From Pisolithus tinctorius (Eukaryota > Basidiomycota > Agaricomycetes > Boletales > Pisolithaceae): a stretch of 64,000 bases of DNA. The stretch lies in the NCBI GenBank assembly GCA_024663395.1, contig JANFAH010000081.1:62001-126000 (forward strand). The letters run 5' to 3'. Below the pieces are notes generated by a model, which did not search any database, was not told the origin of the DNA, and saw only the letters and a program-made list of their open reading frames with translations. How positions within the stretch are numbered: the first letter of the stretch is position 1; every line of letters starts with the position of its first letter. Shown piece by piece: positions 1-11,392 of the stretch. The translations under genes were made by a program, and so were the position numbers.

Positions 1-1
1 A

Positions 2-1846
2 CTAAATGAACTAACAGGGACCGAGCTGAGAATGTCGTCAAGCTTTCACCCACAGACAGACGGAATCACTGAGCGAGCCAACCGCATGTTTACTCAGATG
101 CTACGTGCATGCATATCCCCAAACCAGAAGGACTGGGCCTCAAAACTACCGGCAATTGAATTTGCAATGAACTCGGCTCGGTCGGAAACTACTGGATTTA
201 CCCCATTTATGCTAAACTACGGAAGGTCGCCAAGATCTATGATCTGGGAAACCGACTCGGAATTCCCTGGTGTAAGAGTATTTGCCCAGCGCATGAAAAT
301 CGCTATTATGCAAGCTCATGATTCAATTATTGCTGTGTGAATAAAGCAAACTACTACAGCAAATCGGAAACGAAGGGACGTGCCATTTGTTAAAGGCGAC
401 TTAGTATACCTATCTACAGCCAACCTAGCATTACCTAAAGGGCACGCTCGAAAACTCGCGCCTAAGTTTATCGGACCCTATAAGATCTTAGATGACTACT
501 GGAACAACACATTCCTGCTCGATTTGCCGAATGACCTCAAACAGCGCGGGATACACCCCGCCTTTCACGCCAGCCTGTTACGTCTGCACATCCCTAATGA
601 CGATCGACGATTCCCCAGACGACAACTCCCTCAAATAATCAGCCTCGGGAAAGTCGAACACCTTTCGGTCAAGCGGATTACAGATCACCATGGAAAGGGG
701 AGAGAAGCCCTCTTTCAGATCGAATACTCAAGTGGCGACAAGGTGTGGCTTCCCCTCCATGAGGTCTCACACCTCGAAGCATTCACCCAATACCTAGAAG
801 TGCTGAACGTATCTAGCGCTGACAACCTTACACCTAGGAACCAGAGCAACCGTGGTCCACAGGAGCTGCCTCTGCTGGCTATATCTGTGCTCGATCACGC
901 TGCCTGTCGTGAAGCACTGGACATCATCAACAAAATCACGATGAGCGACAGCTGGGCAACTCCGCCACCTCCATCCACCGATTACTCCTTGGCATCCAGG
1001 ACTACCCCCAGGAGGAGCCCAAGAACATATAAAAGGCGAACTACAAACGCTCAGTCGACCAACACCTCACGAACAACCATGCACTTCATGCCGCTCGAAC
1101 TAGAACGCTTCCGCATCATCGCTACAGCCATCCGTGATGGCTCGTTCGACATCAAACGAGATGTAGTTCCCCCCGGCTATGTCAACTTCTGCATCCTTCA
1201 CGCAGATGATCCCGATCCGTATCTACGATACCCCCTTCCTCCCGCTTTCGGGCAAGCTCAAACAGCGAAACCTAGGAGAAACTCCACCCGACGAGGTAAC
1301 AATCAAGCTGGCTACCTCACTCGGGTTATCTTCGATCGCTTTGCAGCGGATACTGCCACTCGTAAGCGCACTCCCACACAGGAGAAAAACCGCTCTTACC
1401 ATAGAACAGAACAAGCCAGCGCATCTCACGGTGGTCAAAAGCACCGCCGGCATGAACCTTACGCACCCAGGGGTCGAGGCGGAGGGCGCGAAAACCATGG
1501 TCACCCCAAGCGAGGAGGGCGGACTACATTCTTTAAGAACCGCTCTCGCAACTTCCGCAATCAGCCCTTCGAGAATCTCTCTCAGACCCAAGCTCAGCCC
1601 AATGTGCCTTTCTCGTCTAATAACCCTTGCGACCCCTTCCGCGAGTTCAATAACTACTCGGCAAACATCGACGCTATGCTACAGAATCTAGAGATCAACT
1701 CTACCATCGACGGTTCCCAGAATACCCCCGCCGGTTCAGAGACCGCTGGTCCATCCACAGGTTGGACTATCGTCTTTATTTTCTCCGTGATTATACTTAT
1801 GATCTACACAGCCGCTACTCCAATGGATAGCGCAGTTACGAACTAA
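2..1846 (+). pseudogene. Ty3/gypsy retrotransposon pol, 3' portion (integrase end and chromo-like domain), truncated by window start
   Basis: The frame opens inside the integrase catalytic core: SSSFHPQTDGITERANR is the conserved stretch around the third acidic residue of Ty3/gypsy integrases. It is followed by the C-terminal integrase segment (KLAPKFIGPYKIL, near 440-490) and a chromo-like module (FQIEYSSGDKVWLPL, near 715-760). A single in-frame TGA at 338-340 interrupts an otherwise open frame, at a place where relatives usually have Arg, so CGA to TGA is likely. After the chromo-like module the frame runs on for about 350 codons. This tail is unusual: an Arg/Gly-rich basic stretch near 1440-1530 and a hydrophobic segment just before the stop (WTIVFIFSVIILMIY). 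Reverse transcriptase and gag lie outside the window. The stop codon makes this copy probably non-functional. Confidence 0.85.
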
Positions 1847-1883
1847 ACGATTTAACCTTCTTGTCGAAGGTCAGGAGGGCGAA

Positions 1884-2161
1884 TGTAACGATTCATGATC
1901 TTACACGACCGTTAACGCCTCGGAATAACAAATGTTTTATTTCCTTTTTCTTCCTCTTTCTTTATATCTCCCTTTTTTAGCTACTCGTTTGTCTCCCGCC
2001 GCACTCTGAACGTATATAAACCGTAGATACTGATGTACTGACTCCCCGAGTCTACCTCGAACAGAGAATCCTTCGGCCAGTTCTTCTTGAGCGACCGTAA
2101 GAAATCCTCCTACGAGAACGGACTACCTCCATGTGACCTAAACGAAACCGCTTTCGTCACA
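1884..2161 (+). repeat. 3' LTR of the gypsy element
   Basis: The pol stop is followed after 37 bases by TGTAACGA, and a matching end TCGTCACA (one mismatch to the inverted start) occurs at 2154-2161. This gives a 278-bp TG...CA unit. A purine-rich tract (AGGAGGGCGAA) abuts its left edge, as a polypurine tract should. A TATA-like TATATAA lies near 2011-2017. The 5' LTR is outside the window, so the boundaries rest on these terminal signals only. Confidence 0.65.
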
Positions 2162-3253
2162 CATCATTACCACCGGTAGGATAGCTTGACTTTCCCCGAC
2201 TTTCCTCATGAGTTTCAAAGTCGTGTGGATCAAGGAATATCTGGTGGCTTTACATGGGGTAGCACGAGCTTGACATCTACCATGTCTACGGTCACCAACA
2301 TGCAGACTCACCCATCCGTACGAATTTCTGCTTGATACCCCGACTGACGTGTTCTGACCCTATACCGCGAAAAACAGTACCCCGAACTAACCCGTTACCT
2401 TTCCAAGTACCCGTCGTCGGCCGGTGCACTCTTCCAGACGTTTAACGATATAACGTTCGGTGTGTCCCCCCCCTCTCTCTCTCTCTTTGCGCCAGAGCAA
2501 TTTGGTAACCATGAATTTGTGCTTGTATCGTCCATATTGTTGTCGTACACCTTCATGCGCTGCGTATCCCAGCCCAGAAATGGACGAACGTCGAACTTGT
2601 AGACTTACCCAACTGTCAACGGGCTGGTATTAAAGGCCTCCGACCTTCATCTGTGAGCTCCTTCCGCGTTCACCTTGCCGAGTACTATTAACAATGGTAC
2701 ACAGGACGACGGCGAACTCCCGTCTACGTGCATAGTCCTCCCCTGCTCCCTCGCCGAGTCAATCAGTACATCTTAGTACGTTTCGCTCTATCCTGTTTTT
2801 GACTGCTGATGAGAACGCATCTAATGACTGCCTATTATAGTTTCAGTGCTGCGTTCACTAGCTTGGGCGAGAGCGCGCCAAAACAAATATATCTCGCGAT
2901 TTGCGCTGAGGATTCCTCTACTGTGTACTACAAAATCGGCAAAGGGATTGTTAAACCATCTATCTAAACTCCTGCATCACGCATAGGCGCATCGTCTCAG
3001 CGGCCGGGCCGTGTTACTAGTCGACTGAAAAGACACTACATCTTTCGGGCAGAGATACGAATAGTTACATAACATTAGCGTACATGAATGCAAAAGCATT
3101 CGTACTACAATAAATGAAATATGCTTGAGATATTGATATTGAGATACGTCACGAGCATACAAACGAAAGCGAACAAGATCCCCAGAGTCATATCTTCCAA
3201 GGGGACATCAATCATGGGCCCGATCATCGTCAAATGTGCGAGGAGCGCTCACC
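2162..3253. other. No gene recognised; short (CT)n tract
   Basis: Only short frames without family resemblance are present. A C-run followed by a (CT)n microsatellite lies at about 2466-2486. The segment separates the retroelement from the 3' end of the MFS gene. Confidence 0.5.
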
Positions 3254-5795
3254 CTAATGTCCTGGCGTCTCATGCAAAAACAACACGCACCCTGCTCCGA
3301 ACATGTACACCAATATGCTGGCATACACCGGGAAAGCACGGTTGACTACGAGAAGGACTCCTCCTACAAGAGGGGCTATCATTCCGCCACTAGATAATAG
3401 GTTGGTGAACCGGTGACGAACTGCATGGATGGTACCTACATTCGGGACAGAGCAGTAGCTATCCCACATGCCGTTCCGCGGACTCCGGTAGAAAATATCT
3501 CCGGAGTCCACCTTGTAAGGAAAGGTATGCACTTAGTCCGGGGCTAAATTTTCTTAGTATTCACTCACCCATATAGTATAGCGTACATTGCCTGTCCGGT
3601 CGTTGAGTCAGCATGACTAGGGAGGAAAGAAACTAACACTGACAGTTGAGCACAAACTAATCCCCAGCGAGCTAGCGCGAATCAAAAATGGGCCGCTAAC
3701 GTTGACGAATAGAAAACAGCAGATGGCAGTAAGGATTGTCATCCCTACTAGCGATCCTTTTCGTCCTAGCGAACTCTCGACCAGATATGCTCCAAGCTGA
3801 ATTTTTATGTTAATATGAGTAACAAGCTTCCGCAGCGCACTTACGATAGCCCCGGGACATCCGCCCAAGGTGTAAATGACCACGTCCGATAGATTATCTT
3901 CCAATGATCTCGACGTCTCTTCCCTTGATGAGCTAGTCTCCAGGAGTTTTGGGAAGAAGACGTTGAACATCGTATAAGCTAACGCGTGTCGGATCAGCAA
4001 GGTCCTACTAAGGCCTGGTTATACGCACCCAAAGTAAGAAAAGACCACGCTCCCCACACCAATATCGTCGTTCTAAACCACTCCGGACTCAACACTAGCC
4101 GTATGCGGTCCATCCACTTTGTCAAAGCACTCCTGCAGTGCATCCCTATCTGTTCAACCACGACGATCGAGGACGTCCTCGACCTTGAGCGTCTCCCTTG
4201 TGAGTGGCCCCGAGGCATGACAGGTCGCCTCTGCTTGGATTCTATATCCACGGCTCTTTGCATGGACGCCCTGGAAGGACGGATGTCAACATCCCCTCGT
4301 GCAAGGTTGTGTCCCAGTGGAGGAAACTCCTCTACGGGTGTAATGAACGAATGATAGTCCAATGTATTGGATGATTCATCTGTTGATCGGTAGCCTTTCA
4401 TACCTTGGTCACCACTGGGTTCAACAGGAGTAGAAGTAGCATTGCCATCTGCAACAGCAGTAACGGGGCGAGTGGGGGTCTCTGAAACGTTGGAGGACGG
4501 CAAGAATGGCACGCGTTCGCCTGAAGCTGCCGACCCATTGACCTCTGGCTCGGGCGGGTGACGATCGTCTACGTCATCTAACTCGAGGGGGAGTTCTGAT
4601 CCATTGAAGCGCGAAATGAGCTGGAGGTTTTCGAGTGCTTCTTGGTGTCGTCCCGCTTGAACGAGGTATCGGGGCGACTCATGCAAGCGGAAGAAGAGTA
4701 TTCGAGCCAGGAACAAGGATAAGGTCTGGGTCCCTCGTCAGTGACACTTCCAAAGAAAAAGCTGAGCAATCAACCCACGATAAGTCCGAGAGTGACAAGC
4801 ATGTATTGCCAACCCCTATTGTCGGTTGACGGGTCACATGATTGATTCGGTAAACAAGAACGACCCGGCATAACGACAAGGCCAACGAGCGCGGAGACAA
4901 CGGAACCGATGGAGAAGAAAATGGAAAGTGCGGTGACTAAATATTGCTTGTCCTTTGGCATGTGTTCCAAGAGAAGCGTGCCATCTGTTGGCAGCGAGCC
5001 CTTTCCAGGTGGCTCAGTAAAGCCCGCGTTGAGGATAGACCAGGTTACTTACACCTACCGCGCTCCCAAGCAGAAAAAGAAGCACGCACAGTGCCCAAAA
5101 CGAAGAGGCAAAGGGCGCCAGCATGCCGAATACAGATGTGAAGAACAAGGTAGCGTTGAATGCCGCACTGCGGCCCAGGACATCTGAACATGTTCCCCAA
5201 CCGACTGCGCCTAGCATCATTCCCGCAAACATTGATGACGACAGTACTCCGATATAGCTGTCAGGAACTATAGATACGAGGTGAAGGTGACAAGACTAGT
5301 CCAGACGGTTTGAGATACCTGAATAATGTTGCTGTACCCTTGGAAGGATGATTGCTGTGGCCTGAATCCACATCTAGACAGGATGTCAAGAGCAAAGGAC
5401 ACTTCTAGAGCCCACGACTTACATTGTCTGCGAGCCATCCTGTTGTTCGGGTAAGATTCCACATCAGTACCCATGGTAGACGCAATAATAGCGTCGCGCA
5501 GTAATACGCGGTGTTCACGTAGATGACACTCACCAAAACCACATAATGATAACAACGTCCATTGATAACTCCCTGCGACACTGCGCGTGAGTTAGAGACC
5601 GAATACGAAGCTTCGACACTCACCCATTCCGATGCGATCTATGGTCTTGTCTAGTCGAGTTCTGCCATCATACTCGAGGTCGATGCCCTGCTCAACATCC
5701 AGATCCCCCTCTGCATCATAATCATCATAACTCATCATCGTCTGAGATTTTGACTCGGTCCAAGAGGTAGAAGGATCAACAGTCGCAGGCTCCAT
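3254..5795 (-). CDS. Major facilitator superfamily transporter (SV2/sugar-porter-like)
   Basis: This is an integral membrane transporter of about 12 helices, read from ATG 5795 to the stop at 3254-3256 through at least ten short introns. Exons join cleanly in phase. A short acidic N-terminus precedes helix 1, and motif A is visible as GTCSDVLGR after helix 2. A long hydrophilic central loop rich in Ser/Pro lies near 4200-4600 (basic RGHSQGRRSRSR just after it). The second half contains TPEIFSTGVRGTACG and ends GGMIAPLVGG plus two more helices. This layout fits the fungal SV2-like branch of sugar-porter-type MFS proteins; the substrate cannot be told. Start chosen as the first ATG of an exon that splices in frame into the TM core (IGMG|SYQW). 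I see no lesion. Confidence 0.85.
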
Positions 5796-8063
5796 AAGTG
5801 GGCGGTCTCGGTCGAGTTTTTATGAGGTTCGAGACCCAGACTTCCTAAATGGGATGTGGGGCAGGAATTGTCTAGTGGCCGATAGAAACGTCGATCTGCG
5901 TACTGTAGAGATACTTTCAATGCAACCACCTAGTGGTCGGCGAGGTAGAAGGTGACAGAGGCTGTTGAGGCGATGGGGTGTCTGATTATTCAGTAGATAT
6001 ACAACTTTTCAAATGCCGGCGCCACGAGCACATCGCAGATTCCTAACTCGTGCTGATGGCATGGATGTGTGTCATCAATACAATACGCAAATCGATACCC
6101 ATGCGACCTTCGGTCGTGCAATTAAGTGCCACGATAATACATCAATACACATGTTGGTCACCGTATCAGCGGTTCACATGTGGAGGGAGTACTTTAAGAT
6201 ACCGGTGAAGGTTTGTGTGTCAAGAATATGACAGCTTGCGCCCAAGAATGGATCCGACGTGCGATGTGTCCAGCCCACTCCTATTCCAGCCTCGACCAAT
6301 ATAGCCTAGTTCGCGATAGCTTGCTTCGTGAACCTTCGATAACAGCTTCGAGATAAATAAATCGCTGCCATGCTGTGTCATGTCCGGCGTAGTCTTGGGA
6401 GAGTGGTCTCTTGGAATGGTATCCGCAAGTACACTTGAATACTGGCGCTGGACCACGGGCGGCCAGATCGTGAGTACATAGTAATAGTCGTTCGGTCTGG
6501 CTGTCACCGGCGAAGTAAAAGCAGTATCCTACATCCACAGCACAATTATATGTGCAATTGCAGATTCTCGTCCAGCCTCGAGACGGAGGGGTATAGCCGG
6601 CGCCACGACCGGTAATTCAGTCAACAGTTTGCAAACCCTTGCGCCTGTAGCTACCAATGCATTTCTTGGTCGCGTTCAGGCCTACACCACCTATGCATAG
6701 GAGTGGAAACCTATCCGTACTGGAACTACCAACCTAACCTTGTCAGAGTAATCGGGGTTTAGAAAGGAGTTTATGTATATGGGACTTCTGCAAACCTCAC
6801 GAAAAAAAGAACAGGGCGCCGAAATTTGGCGGATTCTGCAGCGTTCACATCACAGCTGATTCGGTCAGCAACGCTTTCGCCAATTGGTAGCACAGGATCA
6901 ACTATCAAGGGCCCGTCGTCGTCTAGAAGATTACCTGTTGAAACCCTTGTCGAGCGTCATCCGAAGGGATACGGTCATCTGTTGTCCAATAAACTACAAG
7001 AAAATAACCAACAGAAGTGAAGCTGCGACTGCGAAAACAGACGGTGCGGTCACGGCTGAGTCAGGACCCCGTCACAGCGTGACAGATCCGAAACGGGTAC
7101 GGTGGGAACGAGCGGGCTGTCACCCCAGCGACCTAAACGGCCATCGTGCGCAGGCGTGCCGACGCACAGACTCCCTGCGGGCAATCGGATTGCCTGTTCC
7201 CTCAGCCCCTCCCTGAGCCCTTCCATCCAGGCCTCCGATCGATGGCATCTGCAAGTGATGCGAGTAACAGTGAGGAGTTTCGCTGACTGGCGATGCCCTC
7301 CCTAACACCGTGGATGGAGTCCTCGGTGTACAGCAACACCATCGAGTCCATCGGCAAGGCCAGATCGAAGTACTCACCAAGACAGAGATGGGGACCGGCA
7401 GTGAAGAGACCGAGGGCGCCATCGCAGTGAAGACACTGGTGAGATCACGACGGAGCGAGTATTTGGAGTGTGAGGTGAGAGGTAGGGGGTAGGGTCGACG
7501 GACAGAGGTTAAACGGATGGTCATGAGTGGTCCTCGCTTATAAGCCCCTCGATCAACCTCTCATGAAGCCGGCATACGCTGCATGTTATATCTTATGCTT
7601 CGATGTTAGGTGTCGAAGCCGGCAATGTGTCATACGACTTGGCTTTACATTGGCCATTTGTGGTGAGTATGCACTATGCTCAGCTGTCATGTTGCAGGAT
7701 CGGAACGTCTTTTTTCACGAAAGAATGATCCAGTGGGTGGGTCGCGGTGGTCGTGCTTTCCCTGCCAACTCAGGGTCTTCCTTCGAGGAGTCTCAGCGCC
7801 TCACGGAAAAAATACGGTCCTGGAGGAATCAAACTACGGTCCCTGCTGGAAAAAAATACGGTCCTTGGTGGGCTCTGAGTGCCGTTTGGTGTCGTACAAG
7901 ACGCTGTTTTGGTTACCGTCTTTGTTCGTGTTACCGGCTTGTCTAGCTATGATCTAGCTATGACTAACGATGATTGGAAATTCACTGCGTATATAGGAGG
8001 CCATCAACTCTCGCAGCTTTCCCCATTTCCTCCCTGAAAATTGGACCAGCACCAACAACCAGC
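5796..8063. other. About 2.3 kb without a supported gene
   Basis: Several frames of 60-140 codons occur (for example 7120-7524 minus), but none shows a recognisable motif or convincing splice pattern. A small cluster of direct repeats lies at 7807-7864, listed separately. Confidence 0.45.
7807..7864 (+). repeat. Three short direct repeats, AAAAAATACGGTCC type
   Basis: AAAAAATACGGTCC occurs exactly at 7807-7820 and 7851-7864, with a diverged copy (CAAACTACGGTCC) at 7830-7842. Spacing is about 22 bp. They lie 200 bp upstream of the tyrosine recombinase gene and could be sub-terminal protein-binding repeats of a mobile element; this is inference only. Confidence 0.5.
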
Positions 8064-9857
8064 ATGTCCGAGCGAGTCTTCGATAGCTATCCTGGACTGT
8101 GTCATGCTGTATCTCCATCCGAGGCATCGCCCCTTGAACTCCTTGATGTTTCATACGACATGACTTCCGAACAACAAACTCTACCCGGTCCCGTCTGTGG
8201 CAGCGTCGAAACCAACAGCAAATTCTCTGCATTTCAAGCGACACTACTAGATGCATCGAAAGGGGTGACAGAGGGAACGGATGCAGAATATAAACGGTCT
8301 GTTTTTCCCGTTTGCAAAACAAGATTACTCAAACAGCCTAATCCCCATAGCCTCATGCAGCAGTGTCAGAGGTTTCTTGTGGGCATGGGATGGTTGTGAG
8401 GCAACGAGTCATTCTATTCCAACCGACCCCATCGTGATGCGCCAACATTCATCATCGCCTGGATTATGAATGCGTATCCCTTGTCTCTCCTGTTTACTAT
8501 CACCGCCTCAAACTGATGAAAATGATGTTGATTCTGGCAGGTGCGATTCGATTATGCTGAAGGGCACTAGTAAGCCACCATCTGAGGAACGAGGCACTTA
8601 CGGCCATGTGCAGAAGATGAGGGCAGCAATGACCTATGCATTTGGGCGGTTACATGGGCTCGGTGATATGCCCTGGCACCAGTCAGAGGTACCGGGGAAT
8701 TCCACCATGCTGGGGAACCCAAGTATGTCTGTACAGGTGTCATCTTACATGTGTGCCTTACAGCGCCGCAAGGTATGTGTCTTCGTCTGGGCTATATATG
8801 GGCGGTGAACGAGTCTCACTGATACCCCTCCCTTATACATTACAGGTCCAAGCTGGCGAGGTCGCCATCAGTGCACGTGCAATCTCATCAGTTATGTTGA
8901 TACCACCGGTGCAATGGTTCTGGGAAGCTCACTACCCATTCCCACAGGAGATACTCTCACAACTCTATCATTTCAACCATCTACCCGACAATTGGACCAT
9001 CCGTCCATACCAGCCTGGCACTCGTCGACCTCGTGACCCCAACCATTGTGGTCAAGATGACAGGTTGGCGGACTGGGGTGGTGCTCGGGCACGTTGCCTC
9101 TTACAAGCTGCCTATACAATTGCGTTCATCTGCCTTCTCCGATTTGATGAAGTTCTGAAGATTCAAGTCCACGACATCAACTTCATGTATGATGCTACTG
9201 GCACTACAACCGGCATGTCCATTACCCTCCCTTTCCGTAAAACCCACCAAACCGGAGGTGAGTGTGCGCGAGCTGTGCTGACAGCACAGCGAGGTTATCT
9301 TGGACTGATTGCACTGGCAGACATCAAACCATATTTCCTGTGGGCGTTCCATCAATCGGAAGCTCACCTCTGCGCTGTAAGGGCCATATCTGAGTGGATC
9401 ATAGCATCCAACATCACGTCTGGTTACCTCTTCCACAAAATTGCTTCTGGTGACCGTGTTGCAGAAGCCAACGTACCAATGGTGAGATAGAGTTCTGCAC
9501 CTCAGGCTTGCCAAGGCGTTCAGCCGGCTGATGTGGCATCTGGTTCGAAAGTCGTCTGAACAGTTCCTGGAAATGTTCCAAAACAACTTGCTGGACCTCA
9601 ACATTGATCCTGCAGCTTATGGAACCCACTCTTTTCGGCGGGGAGGCTGCCAGTACCTCCACATCGAACGACGATGGCCTCTGAGGAAAATTTGTGAATG
9701 GGGAGGTTGGAGTCAAGAATTCACTAACCTCACAATAGTTAAGTACCTCATCTCAGTCAACGATGATGCGATGGAGGCCCGTGAAGATTTTTTCAACCCA
9801 AATCACCGTCCTGCACTCAAATGCCCACACTGTGGACGATCTTGTGCTTGTGGTTGA
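8064..9857 (+). pseudogene. Tyrosine recombinase (Crypton-like YR fold), one in-frame stop
   Basis: Seven exons can be joined in phase: 8064-8296, 8351-8473, 8541-8772, 8846-8890, 8948-9257, 9321-9481 and 9552-9857. The product has a helical N-terminal core-binding part (TYGHVQKMRAAMTYAFGRLH) and a catalytic part with the expected order of residues: Arg in LLRFDE, His-x-x-Arg in THSFRRGG, a Gly-Trp in EWGGWS, and a candidate nucleophile Tyr in TIVKYL. The C-terminus has a CPHCGRSCAC cluster. Such enzymes cut and rejoin DNA by strand exchange. A TGA at 8397-8399 interrupts exon 2 in frame with open coding on both sides; relatives plausibly have Arg there (CGA to TGA). No intron signal removes it, so this copy is probably inactive unless the base is a sequencing error. 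Confidence 0.75.
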
Positions 9858-10323
9858 CTAGCATCTCTCGTTTTTTGGGGGGGATGATACTCCTTAATGA
9901 CAGCTCCACGTTGGCACTTGGTTCGTTTGAATTGGCCAAGCGGTTCCTGAGTTGTTCGCATTTTTGTGAGAAGGGCTGCCCTCAAGGTCTTGTCATCGTA
10001 TCTTGTCTGTCTCTGCGCCATTCCTCTTGCTTTACGGTCTGTTCATTCCGCTCGCTGAACCCTCTCTAGAGATATCTCATTCACCCAGTTCTGCGCAGTA
10101 GTTCTCAAGATATGCCCATTTTTGTGACTGGAATGGCTATGAGGCACTTTGGCATGTAACTCAGGTCTGTATAGGAGTCCCCTGCCGTCTTTGGGATTCT
10201 TGTATCGATCCCTCCAGCCCTCATCGCTCAGTGGTCTGTCCTTCTCCCCATGCTGGTATCTGGTGACGTTACACGCGTCGTACCCATATCCTGCCCGTTT
10301 CGGCATTCCGCCTCTCACCCTTT
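9858..10323. other. No gene recognised
   Basis: Only short unsupported frames lie between the recombinase stop and the cyclin remnant. Confidence 0.4.
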
Positions 10324-10878
10324 TTGGGGGCCTTGTACTATTCAACAAAGGCTTTTGAACAATGTATCATACATAGCAGCTGCAAGGGTCGCAGAGATGA
10401 TGATAATCCACATTTTGCGGGTGGGGCGTTCTTGGACAATTTCACAGGTATCATCGCTTATGCTCTCCACCGCACCAAACTCCATCCATCCATCACGTTC
10501 GCTGCGCTAGTCTTACTTCGAAGACTAAAGGTGCGATTCCCCACCGCTCGTGGCTTGTCTGCCTTCCAACTTTTCATTTCCACATTTATGCTCATGAGCA
10601 AAGTTATTTGTAATGACACATATTTGAAGTGGGAGTTAAATGTGGATCCCTCGACGCTAAGTGAGTTCGAGAGTACGATACGGAAAGATTTCCCAGGGAT
10701 GGGCCCTTTTCCAATTTACACCTTGCCATTGATGAAGCAATCGACACCCCCTTCATCAGCAAACCCTTTTGCGCCTCTCGACCCTCACACTCCCCACCAT
10801 CCATCCTCCACGGTCTGTGTACACTCCGCCACCTTTGCATTCCACCCTCCCAATATCCCAGAGGCGTCCCTCTCTTAA
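10324..10878 (+). pseudogene. PCL-type (Pho85-partner) cyclin remnant with internal deletion
   Basis: The open frame contains FLDNFTGIIAYALHRTK, LRRLKVRFPTARG, FISTFMLMSKVICNDTY and ELNVDPSTLSEFESTIRKDF, matching successive parts of the fungal PCL-type cyclin box. Between CNDTY and the ELNVDP segment about 30 residues that normally carry the WxxxAQGMFxLREIN helix are missing, with no intron that could supply them; the frame nevertheless stays open. Upstream of the box no convincing first exon is visible. The Pro/Ser-rich tail fits the family. A CDK partner with this helix missing would probably not bind, so I call it a captured or decaying copy. The exact ends are uncertain. Confidence 0.6.
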
Positions 10879-11392
10879 TCTACGTCGTCCACCTCCCCTG
10901 CTTCCTCCGCACCACCACCTATGCCCATCGGCATTGAAGACCTCAATGGAGCATGTACACACCTTGTTGTCGAAGGCGAAGATGTTGACCTTCACGTCAC
11001 CCACTGTTTGGTAAACAATGTCCGGCTCTCCACATTCATTTTGTCAATATTAGATCTCTTTCCATCTGTCTCGATGACAGCTGCAAATGTATTATATACA
11101 ACATTGTTCCCTCCCTGGTCTTGCAGGGTATGCTATTTAACGGACACAGTATCTCCATATCTATACCCTCTACTCTCCTCCTATGTACAATATGAAGAAA
11201 TCAAAAGTGCTCTCCAATTAATTGTCAAACCTGGCGAGGGACTTGAGGAGCTTTGTATATTACTATCACTTGTGTTTCAGCTCGCTGCATACTACATTAT
11301 ACTGGTCACATAGCGGACTCAAAAGTACAATAGGGGCTCACAGGCATGTCATCACTGCGACCACTGCCATCATCATACAGGATTTAACAATA
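10879..11392. other. No gene recognised
   Basis: A 130-codon frame at 10921-11313 shows no motif I recognise. The rest is AT-rich spacer before the XPG-like gene. Confidence 0.4.

Noticed and set aside
7120..7524. Small secreted or Cys-rich protein on the minus strand
   Set aside because: No signal peptide, no regular Cys pattern and no convincing splice-supported frame.
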